Translations under genes and position numbers: made by a program
Assembly: GCA_934177995.1 (NCBI GenBank)
Contig: CAKPPW010000036.1
Coordinates: 1-8,187, forward strand
Source of the DNA: an uncultured Bacilli bacterium
GTDB lineage: Bacteria > Bacillota_I > Bacilli_A > RF39 > UBA660
DNA length: 8,187 nucleotides
Reading direction: 5' to 3'
In this document: one piece after another, positions 1 to 6,406 of the stretch
Layout: each line of letters opens with the position of its first letter
How positions within the stretch are numbered: the stretch's first letter is position 1
Notes under the pieces: generated by a model
Databases searched by the model: none
Seen by the model: only the letters and a program-made list of their open reading frames with translations
Told to the model about the DNA's origin: nothing

Positions 1-1212
1 TGAATAAGAATTACTAGCATCTACATAATTATCTTTCTTTTTTGATTTATTATTACCATTATCAAAGATAAATACTTCACCTTTAGGGGTAATCATAGCA
101 GCATGTTGACTCCATTGCCATTCAAAGTCTTTACCAATAGGTTTAAAGAAATACTTTTGATACTCTTTACTCCAGTTAGTAGAATCTCCAATTATCCAGT
201 TAAGTTTACCACTTTTGTAATCAATATTAATAACAGCATCTTGATGTCTTCCAGATAACGTAATAGAATTAGTCTTTTTATCATACCAAACAGAGTTATT
301 ATGGAACCAGTCATAACTAGTCCAGTTTTCACTTTTTCCATCAGTCATTTTTAATATTTTTCTTAAATCAAATTGTCTAACTTCTTTTCCTGTTTCTCTA
401 TCAAGTTCTACAATATAATCTTCAACAGTACCATCATTATTTAAAAAGTTATCAGAAGCTACTAATAAGTTACCATTAGGCATCTCATAATAATCATGAT
501 GATATCCTCCTTTTAGACTATATTCTTTATAAATTTTACCAAACATATCAATTTCATAAAGACCAGTAACATAATAGGGTGAATTAATTAATCTTTCCGT
601 ACCTACTAATAAGTGGCCATTCTTTAATCTTTCTATATCCCAAATAGCCTTATAAGATAAATACCATCTAACATCACCATTAACATCATAAGCGGCGGTA
701 TAACCAGTAGAAGATGGTGAGTAGAAATAAAAATCATTAGCAAGCTTTTCTTTATCAGCTTTTACACTAGTAGGAATTATAAAATTATCAGGTAACTTAT
801 CAGTTTTAATTTTAAAAACCTTTCTAATATTTTTATACTCTACTATAACTTCATTTTCACTATCAGGATATAATCCATAGATTGATAAGTAATGCTTTTT
901 ACTCTTATTAAATTTATGAGTAAGAGTAGTATTTTCATCTTTACCAACTACTGTTACTTTAGGACTAACATTTTCTTTTGTTTCAAAAAGAATAAGAGCG
1001 GTTAGGGGAGAAGACTTATAAGGATCTACTATAATATTAGGGTTATCAATACTATATCCTTCTATTTTAAATTTAGCTTCTTCTTTACTTTGCATCGTAA
1101 TAATACTTTCTTTAGTTTTAAGAAGTTTCCTTCCTTTCTGATTATTAGTAGAGATATTTATACTTACTACTAATAAAATACTAATTAATAAACACAATAA
1201 AATTTTTTTCAT
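1..1212 (-). CDS. assT: Arylsulfate sulfotransferase (AssT family), C-terminus cut off by the window edge
   Basis: Seen: 404 codons read from the ATG at 1212 to the window edge without a stop. Residues 4-18 are a hydrophobic segment after KK, a signal peptide or uncleaved anchor, so the protein probably acts outside the membrane. Residues ~45-137 fit the N-terminal beta domain of the family. The rest shows propeller-like repeats (YDVNGDVRWYL at 175, NGHLLVGTER at 199, MPNGNLLVASDN at 244). The active-site histidines and arginine appear as HHD (238-240), FHNN (H304), SGRHQD (R322) and QHAAM (H370); H304 to R322 is 18 residues, as between H356 and R374 of E. coli AssT, making H370 the likely sulfo-accepting histidine. 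Known: the family moves sulfate from one phenolic ester to another phenol without PAPS. Odd: the only cysteine visible is C7, so the disulfide of the E. coli enzyme is absent. The start has SD AAGGGAGA (1228-1221), 8 nt away. It is transcribed separately from the XRE gene upstream, which ends in a terminator. Confidence 0.9.
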   Translation of the reverse strand, partial: MKKILLCLLISILLVVSINISTNNQKGRKLLKTKESIITMQSKEEAKFKIEGYSIDNPNIIVDPYKSSPLTALILFETKENVSPKVTVVGKDENTTLTHKFNKSKKHYLSIYGLYPDSENEVIVEYKNIRKVFKIKTDKLPDNFIIPTSVKADKEKLANDFYFYSPSSTGYTAAYDVNGDVRWYLSYKAIWDIERLKNGHLLVGTERLINSPYYVTGLYEIDMFGKIYKEYSLKGGYHHDYYEMPNGNLLVASDNFLNNDGTVEDYIVELDRETGKEVRQFDLRKILKMTDGKSENWTSYDWFHNNSVWYDKKTNSITLSGRHQDAVINIDYKSGKLNWIIGDSTNWSKEYQKYFFKPIGKDFEWQWSQHAAMITPKGEVFIFDNGNNKSKKKDNYVDASNSYS

Positions 1213-1236
1213 AACTAACATCTCCCTTACAAATTA

Positions 1237-1265
1237 ATCATATAGAATAATTAATAAAAGATAAA
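1237..1265 (-). promoter_or_regulatory. Possible promoter of the arylsulfotransferase gene
   Basis: Read on the minus strand, TATGAT (1242-1237, 5/6 to the -10 consensus) lies 17 bp after TTTATC (1265-1260, only 3/6 to the -35). It sits between the terminator at 1280-1309 and the SD of the gene, so transcription would have to start about here. Predicted start near 1230 gives a leader of under 20 nt. AT-rich background makes this a weak call. Confidence 0.35.
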
Positions 1266-1279
1266 TAAAATAGTAGTTG

Positions 1280-1309
1280 AAAAAACTAAACTCGTAGTTG
1301 AGTCTAGTT
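1280..1309 (-). terminator. Rho-independent terminator of the HAD-GNAT-XRE operon
   Basis: On the minus strand a 10-bp stem with one G-U pair, AACTAGACTC (1309-1300) against GAGTTTAGTT (1293-1284), has a 6-nt loop and runs into six T (1285-1280). The TAG stop of the XRE gene (1306-1304) is inside the left arm. It separates the operon from the arylsulfotransferase gene. Confidence 0.8.
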
Positions 1310-2002
1310 CATAAAACAATCATCATTAATAGATAGAGGTACTTCATAAGTAGTAATTTTGTTATCATCAGTAGTCACTTTTATAGTTAAATAAAGACTA
1401 TGCTTAGTAAATTTTTTACACATTCTCTCATAGTTATTAACTTTGAAAGTAATATCTTTTAAATAATCTTCAATAGTAGATTCTTTATTACTTTTCTTCT
1501 TTTCTATTTCTTTAGATATATTATTTTTATCTTTCTCATAAAGAGTACATTCTATTTCTTTATAGATAGTATTATCATCCCCACCACAATAATCTATGTT
1601 TGATATATAAATAGCTGATTGATTATTATTATAAGCGACGGTTCCTTTAATAGTAAAAGCACTACAACTAGATGAGAGACTTTTAAAGTGAAAGTATTCT
1701 TTTTTTGTATTATAAAAAATTATAAAAGATATAGTAATTAAGATAATGATAATAGTAGCAATTAGTATATACTTTTTATTAACACTTTTCTTTTTATAAT
1801 TACCATCTAATAAATCGTTTATATCTAGATTAAAATCATGACATATTTCTTTTAATAGAGCTATATCGGGGATAGCCTTCCCATTTTCCCATTTACTAAC
1901 TGCTTGATAAGTAATACCATATCTTTTAGCAAGTTCTTGTTGAGTAAGATTATTATCTTTTCTAATCTTCTTGATAAGTTTTCCAATTTTTTCTTGATTC
2001 AT
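1304..2002 (-). CDS. XRE-family transcriptional regulator with one transmembrane segment and an extracytoplasmic domain
   Basis: Seen: residues 5-65 form a typical Cro/C1-type helix-turn-helix (LTQQELAKRYGITYQAVSKW, then ENGKAIPDIALLKEI). A lysine-rich linker leads to a strongly hydrophobic segment at ~79-97 and then a ~135-residue polar domain with five cysteines (C113, C139, C152, C195, C229). The DNA-binding end should be cytoplasmic and the tail outside. Known: membrane-anchored XRE regulators are common in Bacillota and often control adjacent genes; their ligands are mostly unknown. The C-terminal domain is not one I recognise. The start is supported by SD AGGTG five bases upstream; that SD overlaps the TGA stop of the GNAT gene, so translation is probably coupled. 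Last gene of the leftward operon. Targets could be its own operon or the arylsulfotransferase downstream; the sequence does not decide. Confidence 0.85.
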   Translation of the reverse strand: MNQEKIGKLIKKIRKDNNLTQQELAKRYGITYQAVSKWENGKAIPDIALLKEICHDFNLDINDLLDGNYKKKSVNKKYILIATIIIILITISFIIFYNTKKEYFHFKSLSSSCSAFTIKGTVAYNNNQSAIYISNIDYCGGDDNTIYKEIECTLYEKDKNNISKEIEKKKSNKESTIEDYLKDITFKVNNYERMCKKFTKHSLYLTIKVTTDDNKITTYEVPLSINDDCFMN

Positions 2003-2006
2003 CTTT

Positions 2007-2420
2007 TCACCTATAAATCTTTTTAAAGATGGTAGATTCTCTAATTACAAAACCATTCTTTAAGTATAAGTGATGAGCAGCTCTTCTTTCCGCTCTAGAG
2101 GTTAACTCATAATAAGAAATATTATTCTCTTTAGCAAGAAAGTCAGCTTTTTCTAAAAGATAAGTACCAATTCTTCTATTTTGATAAGCCTTTTTTACAC
2201 AGACATAAGTTATATAACCAAATTTAATATTTCTAAAATAATCATTAATTATATCTATATGTAAATGTCCAACTACTTCTTTATCATTAACTGCTACAAT
2301 ACTAAATGAATTATCATTATTTTCTAACTTATCAATATTAACATTTTTATAATGTTCACGAAGTAACTCTTCTAAACTTTCCTTATCTTCTTTATTATAA
2401 TCTCTAATTAGTATTTCCAT
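2007..2420 (-). CDS. GNAT-family N-acetyltransferase
   Basis: A 137-residue acetyltransferase of the GCN5-related fold, probably cytoplasmic, using acetyl-CoA; substrate not predictable. Motif A, the acetyl-CoA pyrophosphate loop, is VCVKKAYQNRRIGTYLLEKA (Q/R-x-x-G-x type) at about residues 74-93; motif B is AAHHLYLKNGF at about 115-125, where Y is the usual general-acid position. Start choice: an in-frame ATG 15 bases upstream (2435) would add MVKIE, but it has no SD, and it lies in a block (TGGTGAAGATA) that also precedes the neighbouring HAD gene, where it clearly serves as the ribosome-binding site. I therefore place the start at 2420, with GGTGA as SD. Middle gene of the leftward operon, 37 bases after the HAD gene and 4 bases before the XRE gene. 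Its TGA stop argues for the standard genetic code. Confidence 0.88.
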   Translation of the reverse strand: MEILIRDYNKEDKESLEELLREHYKNVNIDKLENNDNSFSIVAVNDKEVVGHLHIDIINDYFRNIKFGYITYVCVKKAYQNRRIGTYLLEKADFLAKENNISYYELTSRAERRAAHHLYLKNGFVIRESTIFKKIYR

Positions 2421-2423
2421 TTC

Positions 2424-2471
2424 TATCTTCACCATTTATATGATAACATATGATAAATTATTTAGTAAATA
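2424..2471. repeat. Direct repeat copy A (left side of the HAD gene)
   Basis: 48 bp matching 3041-3083 at 40 of 43 aligned bases, with one 5-base insertion (a TGATA unit) in this copy. It covers the HAD stop codon, the HAD-GNAT gap and the GNAT ribosome-binding site. Inside it, ATATGATAA occurs twice nearly in tandem. Confidence 0.8.
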
Positions 2472-3039
2472 AAGTCTTATTTAATTCATCTACCGAATTA
2501 AATTTTATTACTTTAAATCCTAAGTCACTAGCTGTATCAATATTATTTTGATTATCATCAATAAATAAACATTCATTTGCTAGAAGATTATATTTATCAA
2601 GTAATATTTTATAAATATCTTTATTAGGCTTTGTAATATGATAATCACAAGAAAAAACTTCACCTTCAATATCTTTATAGAATGGTAACTTTCTTAAGTG
2701 ATTTACAGTTTCTTTGTTATTATTTGATAATAAATATATCTTATAATTATTAATTTTTAATCTATGAATAAGTGCTAAAACATCATTATTCATAGGTCTA
2801 TACTCATAATATCTAATAAGTTTATGTTTAATATTTTCTGATATTCTATGTTTAAATTTACACTGGTTAAAAAACTCTTCCAATGATATTAATCCTAAAT
2901 CTAAATTATTCCAATTGGAAAAGAAGTTTTTTTCAATATCATTATATAATTCTTTATCTAAATTAAATCTATCTAAAACTATTGAAGGAGTACCTTTCAA
3001 AATTACATTACCTAGGTCAAAAACAATATTCTTAATCAT
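2458..3039 (-). CDS. HAD-superfamily (subfamily IA) phosphatase, YihX-like
   Basis: 193 residues, a usual length for small HAD-IA hydrolases. Motif I is FDLGNVIL with nucleophile D8; the second aspartate of the usual DxD is replaced, as in the YihX branch (FDLGNVI). The cap region carries the WNNLDLGLISLEEFF signature (43-57). Motif II is LLSNNN (S105), motif III the lysine of TKPNKDIY (K137), motif IV FIDDNQNNI (D161, D162), all in the right order. Known: YihX-like enzymes remove phosphate from small sugar phosphates such as glucose 1-phosphate, and others are promiscuous; substrate here is inference. First gene of the leftward operon. SD GGTGAAG lies 5-6 bases before the ATG. The whole gene is bracketed by a direct repeat (2424-2471 and 3041-3083), so it may have joined this operon as a unit. 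Confidence 0.9.
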   Translation of the reverse strand: MIKNIVFDLGNVILKGTPSIVLDRFNLDKELYNDIEKNFFSNWNNLDLGLISLEEFFNQCKFKHRISENIKHKLIRYYEYRPMNNDVLALIHRLKINNYKIYLLSNNNKETVNHLRKLPFYKDIEGEVFSCDYHITKPNKDIYKILLDKYNLLANECLFIDDNQNNIDTASDLGFKVIKFNSVDELNKTLFTK

Positions 3040-3040
3040 T

Positions 3041-3083
3041 TATCTTCACCATTTATATAGTAACATAAATTATTCAGTAAATA
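3041..3083. repeat. Direct repeat copy B (right side of the HAD gene)
   Basis: 43 bp matching 2424-2471 in the same orientation (three mismatches, one 5-base gap). Read on the minus strand it begins TTTACTGAATAA, close to the last codons of the HAD gene in copy A (TTTACTAAATAA), and it ends with the HAD ribosome-binding site. No coding sequence is left here. Confidence 0.8.
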
Positions 3084-3088
3084 TTATA
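3083..3088 (-). promoter_or_regulatory. Possible -10 box for the leftward HAD-GNAT-XRE operon
   Basis: A perfect TATAAT on the minus strand, 44 bases upstream of the HAD start codon. No convincing -35 hexamer at 16-18 bp; the best placement (TATCAA, 3111-3106) matches only 2/6. Given the AT-rich region this is tentative, but a promoter must lie in this 97-bp divergent gap. Confidence 0.35.
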
Positions 3089-3095
3089 TAAAAAT

Positions 3096-3107
3096 AAACT
3101 ATAGTTT
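3096..3107. promoter_or_regulatory. 12-bp perfect palindrome between divergent promoters, possible operator
   Basis: AAACTATAGTTT is its own reverse complement. It lies between the leftward -10 (3083-3088) and the rightward extended -10 (3107-3115), where a dimeric regulator could affect both. Whether the XRE protein encoded at 1304-2002 binds it is inference. Confidence 0.35.
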
Positions 3108-3115
3108 GATATAAT
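3107..3115 (+). promoter_or_regulatory. Extended -10 promoter element for the YitT-family gene
   Basis: TGATATAAT, a TGn motif directly before a perfect TATAAT (3110-3115), 22 bases before the ATG. The -35 position is poor (TATAAA at 3087-3092), which extended -10 promoters tolerate. The start of transcription near 3122 would leave little room for the SD, so a slightly earlier start is possible. Confidence 0.5.
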
Positions 3116-3136
3116 TAAGATGAGGAGGTTGATTGA

Positions 3137-4027
3137 ATGATAAAAACTAAAAACAAGTATTTACAATTTATTATTTCTTTTATTATGTTAACAGTAGGAA
3201 CAGTAATAGCAGCGTATGCTCTAGAGTCATTTTTAATACCTAATACTATTCTAGATGGTGGTGTTACTGGTATATCAATTATAGTTTCCAAACTAACTAA
3301 TATGCCACTAAGTATCTTAGTCTTATTAATTAATATACCATTTGTTTATGTTGGATTTAGAAATCTAGGTAAGGGTTTCTTAATAAGAACTATTTATACG
3401 ATGGGTTTATTCTCTTTATGTTTAAATCTATTTCATGATGTAGAACCATTAACAGAACAAATATTACTAGCTACTGTCTTTGGTGGGGTTTTACTAGGAG
3501 TAGGAGTTGGTCTAATAATTCACTTTGGTGGCTGTGTTGATGGAACTGAATCAGTAGCTATCGTAATTAGTAAAAAAACATCCTTATCAGTAGGACAAGT
3601 AGTATTATGCTTTAACCTTATTATTTATACAGTAGCAGGATTTATCTTTGGACTAGATAGAGCTTTATACTCACTACTTACTTATTTCATAACTTTTAAA
3701 GTAATAGATTTTGTATCAGAAGGATTAGAACAAGCCAAAGCAGCTTTAATTGTTACTAGTAATGGAACAGCTCTTGCTGAAGAAATATATAAAAGACTAG
3801 GTAGAACAGTAACCTTTATCAAAGGACAAGGTCTAATTAGTGGGGATAAAGAAGTACTATACTGTGTTCTAACTAGAATTGAAATATTTGAACTTAAGAA
3901 AATAGTAGAAGAGATGGATGATAGAGCTTTTATTACTATCTTAGAAGTATCAGAAGTAATTGGTGAACATATTAAATCTACTAAAAAGATAAAGAAAGTT
4001 CATCAAAATATTAAAAACCTTAATTAG
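3137..4027 (+). CDS. yitT: YitT-family integral membrane protein (DUF161 plus DUF2179)
   Basis: 296 residues, the normal size for this family. The N-terminal ~195 residues are hydrophobic, with about five or six membrane segments (roughly 10-30, 57-75, 86-98, 108-130, 153-172, 178-195). They hold the two related DUF161 signatures, LDGGVTGISI (39-48) and FGGCVDGTESVAIVIS (130-145), each followed by a loop and a further helix. The cytoplasmic C-terminal domain (about 200-276) contains GRTVTFIKGQG, CVLTRIEIFELKKIV and RAFITILEVSEVIG, which fit DUF2179. The family is widespread in Bacillota and several paralogs per genome are usual; transport is often assumed, but no substrate is established to my knowledge. 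AGGAGG at 3122-3128 supports the ATG. It is a single-gene transcript: own promoter in front, terminator behind, divergent from the HAD operon. Confidence 0.93.
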   Translation: MIKTKNKYLQFIISFIMLTVGTVIAAYALESFLIPNTILDGGVTGISIIVSKLTNMPLSILVLLINIPFVYVGFRNLGKGFLIRTIYTMGLFSLCLNLFHDVEPLTEQILLATVFGGVLLGVGVGLIIHFGGCVDGTESVAIVISKKTSLSVGQVVLCFNLIIYTVAGFIFGLDRALYSLLTYFITFKVIDFVSEGLEQAKAALIVTSNGTALAEEIYKRLGRTVTFIKGQGLISGDKEVLYCVLTRIEIFELKKIVEEMDDRAFITILEVSEVIGEHIKSTKKIKKVHQNIKNLN

Positions 4028-4047
4028 TTTTTAGTTAAGGTTTTTTT
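4013..4047 (+). terminator. Rho-independent terminator of the YitT-family gene
   Basis: Arms AAAAACCTTAA (4013-4023) and TTAAGGTTTTT (4035-4045) pair over 11 bp, loop of 11 nt, with a T7 run at 4041-4047. The TAG stop of the gene (4025-4027) is in the loop. A-rich left arm and T-rich right arm also make a usable terminator on the other strand. Confidence 0.8.
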
Positions 4048-4240
4048 GTCATTCATCAATTATTTTATATTAAACAGTTGTTCTTTCAAAATAAAAGTAC
4101 ATTATATAAAAAAATTTGAAATGAGACTGGCTATAAAAAATAAAGTGATTATATATATACATTTAAAGAAGAAATTGGTAAGAATTACAATATTTTGTAT
4201 TAGGTAGAAATAATATGGATAATATTTTACTAACTTAAAT
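4048..4240. other. Intergenic AT-rich stretch with no recognisable gene
   Basis: Part of the 358-bp gap between the YitT-family and HelD genes. I find no SD-preceded reading frame, no tRNA or rRNA fold and no convincing insertion-sequence end. The segment TGAGACTGGC (about 4121-4130) is less AT-rich than its surroundings but matches nothing I can name. Confidence 0.5.
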
Positions 4241-4269
4241 TTAAAGATGAAAACTCTTTCCTTTATAAT
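4241..4269 (+). promoter_or_regulatory. Probable promoter of the helD-gre operon
   Basis: A perfect TATAAT (4264-4269) lies 17 bp after TTAAAG (4241-4246, 3/6 to the -35 consensus). Transcription would begin near 4276, giving a leader of about 110 nt that contains the hairpin at 4330-4355 and the SD of the helicase gene. Confidence 0.45.
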
Positions 4270-4329
4270 ATTTATATGTTATATTTAATGTGACGTTTGC
4301 TTACAACTTGCAAGAAATTACAAAAGGAA

Positions 4330-4355
4330 CTGCATAAATTGATATGCAGCTTTTT
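4330..4355 (+). terminator. Terminator-like hairpin in the helD leader, possible attenuator
   Basis: Perfect 7-bp stem CTGCATA (4330-4336) and TATGCAG (4343-4349) with a 6-nt loop, followed by CTTTTT. It stands downstream of the probable promoter and only about 10 bases before the helD SD region (AAAGGGAGGTG, 4366-4376). Either it ends a short transcript or it attenuates the operon. The T run is short (five), so termination may be partial. Confidence 0.55.
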
Positions 4356-4385
4356 GGCGTTTATTAAAGGGAGGTGTAATAATAA

Positions 4386-6398
4386 ATGATAACAAAAGAT
4401 GAACTTCAAAAAGAACAAAAGAAATTAAAAACTATTAGTAAAGAGGTAAAACTAGTAAGAGATAATCTTGCTAAAGAAGTAGTAGGAGACTTGGAAGAGT
4501 TTAGAGAGTTTCAAAAACTAGCTTGGCAAGATAAAAGCTCTTTCGATAGAGCTGAATTTAATCAAGTTTTATCAAATAATGAAATGGAAGCTAGAAGAAT
4601 ACTTGCTAAGAGAATGTATTTTAAAAGAATATGTTTAATTGCTTCTAAGCCTTATTTTGCATCCTTTAAGTATCAAGATGAAGATGGTAAAAACTATAAT
4701 ATTTATATGTCTCTTACTTATCTAAAAGATGATAATTATAACAATATTTTATATGATTGGCGAAGTCCTATCTGTAGTGTATTCTATGACTATGAGACAG
4801 GACCTTGTAAGTATTTAGCACCAGAAGGAATAATATCAGGTACCTTGTATTCTAAAAGACAGTACCAAATAAAAGATAATAAACTACTAGCAGTCTTTGA
4901 TAATTCATTAAATATTGATGATGAAGTATTACAAGAAGTACTAGCTAATAATAGTAGTGATAAGATGAAAAATGTTGTTAATACTATCCAAAAAGAACAG
5001 AACTTAGTAATAAGAAATCTAGAAGATAAGAATCTAATAGTACAAGGAATAGCAGGGTCTGGAAAAACATCAGTAGCTCTTCATCGTATAGCTTTTCTCT
5101 TATATAGAATAGATAATTTATCATCAAAAGACATCTTAATATTCTCACCAAATGAAGTATTCTCATCTTATATATCTAATGTTTTACCAGAGTTAGGAGA
5201 AGAAAATACTAAGGAAACAACCTTTAGTGATTATCTATCTTACTTTATAAAAGAATATAAAAGTGTAGAACCATTTACTAACTTTGTAGCAAAATTTTAT
5301 GAAGGTAGTAACAAAAGAAAAAATCTTATAACATATAAACAATCAAGAGAAATAGTAATAGATTTAGATAATTATCTAAATGACTATATATTAGATGCTA
5401 AAGTTATAAAAGATTTAGAACTTGATAAAGTTAATACTGTTAGTAAAGAAGAGATAAACTATCTCTTACATGATAAATATAGTCGTTTCCCTTTCTTTGA
5501 AAGAATTAGAGAAATAGCTAAGAAGTTGTCACTAAGCTATTATGGTAGTGAAGGTAAGAAAAGAGCTACTATTGAAAAACTAATTATAGATAACGCAAAC
5601 TTTAAGAAAGATTATAAATCATTATATGTTAACTTCTATAAAAGTAAGTATAGTAAGTATCAACTATTAGAAGAGGAAGAAAAAGAAATATTGAAAACTA
5701 AAGAACTTTCTTATGAAAATGCCTTACTATTCGCTTACTTAAAAGGAACACTAGAAGGTTTCCCTTATGAAGGAGATATTAAACAAGTAGTAGTAGATGA
5801 AGCCCAAGATTATAATTATTTACAATATCAAATGATGAAGAAGATATTTAAGAAGGCATCATTTACTATCTTAGGAGATATTAATCAAAATATGAATCCT
5901 TATATAAACTATAAATCTTTAGAAGAGTTAAAAGATATCTTTGATTCAAGTGTTTATCTAGAACTTTTAAAGACTTATAGATCAAGTAAAGAAATTATTG
6001 AATATACTAATAAGATACTAGGCCTATCTCATGTTTGTGCTATTAGAAGAGATAATAATATTCCAGTTACTAAACACCAAAAAGATGATTTACTAGATCT
6101 TATACCTAAACTAAAAAGTAAATATAAATCACTTGCTATCATTACTAAAGATATGGAAATGGCAGAAAAACTTTATAAGAAGTTAGAGTCAATTTATGAT
6201 TTATCACTACTTACTATAGATAGTAAAAACTTTAGAAAAGATTTTGTTATTGCCCCTAGTTATTTAGCTAAAGGATTAGAGTTTGATAGTGTTATTGTCT
6301 ACAATAGTTTAGATAATCCCTTTAAAGAAGTAGATAAGTATTTATACTATATCGCTTGTACTAGATGTCAACATGAACTACATTTATATTATTTATAG
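4386..6398 (+). CDS. helD: HelD-type superfamily 1 helicase, RNA polymerase recycling motor
   Basis: 670 residues. The N-terminus (about 1-85) is charged and predicted coiled-coil (KDELQKEQKKLKTISKEVK); in HelD this arm reaches into the RNA polymerase secondary channel. Residues 88-215 carry the HelD-specific region (SKPYF, ILYDWRSPICSVFYDY, ISGTLYSKRQY, Q-motif TIQKEQN at 200-206). Helicase motifs: Walker A GIAGSGKTS (221-229), LIFSPNEVFSSYI (251-263), Walker B VVVDEAQD (468-475), TILGDINQ (494-501), LLKTYRSS (527-534), AKGLEFD (628-634), YIACTR (655-660). A HelD-specific insert lies between Walker A and B. Known: HelD uses ATP to remove stalled or post-termination polymerase from DNA; actinobacterial members protect against rifampicin. 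From memory the B. subtilis protein is about 770 residues, so this one is shorter, probably in the arm or insert. AAAGGGAGGTG at 4366-4376 supports the ATG. It shares a transcript with the Gre-like gene 8 bases downstream. Confidence 0.93.
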   Translation: MITKDELQKEQKKLKTISKEVKLVRDNLAKEVVGDLEEFREFQKLAWQDKSSFDRAEFNQVLSNNEMEARRILAKRMYFKRICLIASKPYFASFKYQDEDGKNYNIYMSLTYLKDDNYNNILYDWRSPICSVFYDYETGPCKYLAPEGIISGTLYSKRQYQIKDNKLLAVFDNSLNIDDEVLQEVLANNSSDKMKNVVNTIQKEQNLVIRNLEDKNLIVQGIAGSGKTSVALHRIAFLLYRIDNLSSKDILIFSPNEVFSSYISNVLPELGEENTKETTFSDYLSYFIKEYKSVEPFTNFVAKFYEGSNKRKNLITYKQSREIVIDLDNYLNDYILDAKVIKDLELDKVNTVSKEEINYLLHDKYSRFPFFERIREIAKKLSLSYYGSEGKKRATIEKLIIDNANFKKDYKSLYVNFYKSKYSKYQLLEEEEKEILKTKELSYENALLFAYLKGTLEGFPYEGDIKQVVVDEAQDYNYLQYQMMKKIFKKASFTILGDINQNMNPYINYKSLEELKDIFDSSVYLELLKTYRSSKEIIEYTNKILGLSHVCAIRRDNNIPVTKHQKDDLLDLIPKLKSKYKSLAIITKDMEMAEKLYKKLESIYDLSLLTIDSKNFRKDFVIAPSYLAKGLEFDSVIVYNSLDNPFKEVDKYLYYIACTRCQHELHLYYL

Positions 6399-6406
6399 GA
6401 GGAGTT

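Noticed and set aside
2421..2435. Upstream ATG start (2435) for the GNAT gene
   Set aside because: It lacks an SD and falls inside a repeated ribosome-binding block that also precedes the HAD gene, where the same ATG is out of frame.
2424..3083. Insertion sequence or transposon carrying the HAD gene
   Set aside because: The flanking repeats are direct and include normal gene-end and ribosome-binding sequences; there is no transposase and no terminal inverted repeat.
4121..4130. TGAGACTGGC as a possible mobile-element end in the YitT-helD gap
   Set aside because: No partner inverted copy was found nearby and no transposase fragment is present.
4290..4337. A 15-codon frame starting GTG whose stop falls in the helD leader hairpin, a possible leader peptide
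   Set aside because: No SD precedes it, the start is not ATG, and it has no run of regulatory codons. Kept only as part of the leader hairpin idea.
4276..4385. T-box or other known riboswitch in the helD leader
   Set aside because: No T-box sequence, no recognisable conserved core of a riboswitch I know, and the leader is short.
4984..5166. Antisense open frame of about 60 codons inside the helicase gene
   Set aside because: It lies wholly inside a well-supported gene on the opposite strand, has leucine-rich low-complexity content typical of antisense AT-rich frames, and I see no SD.
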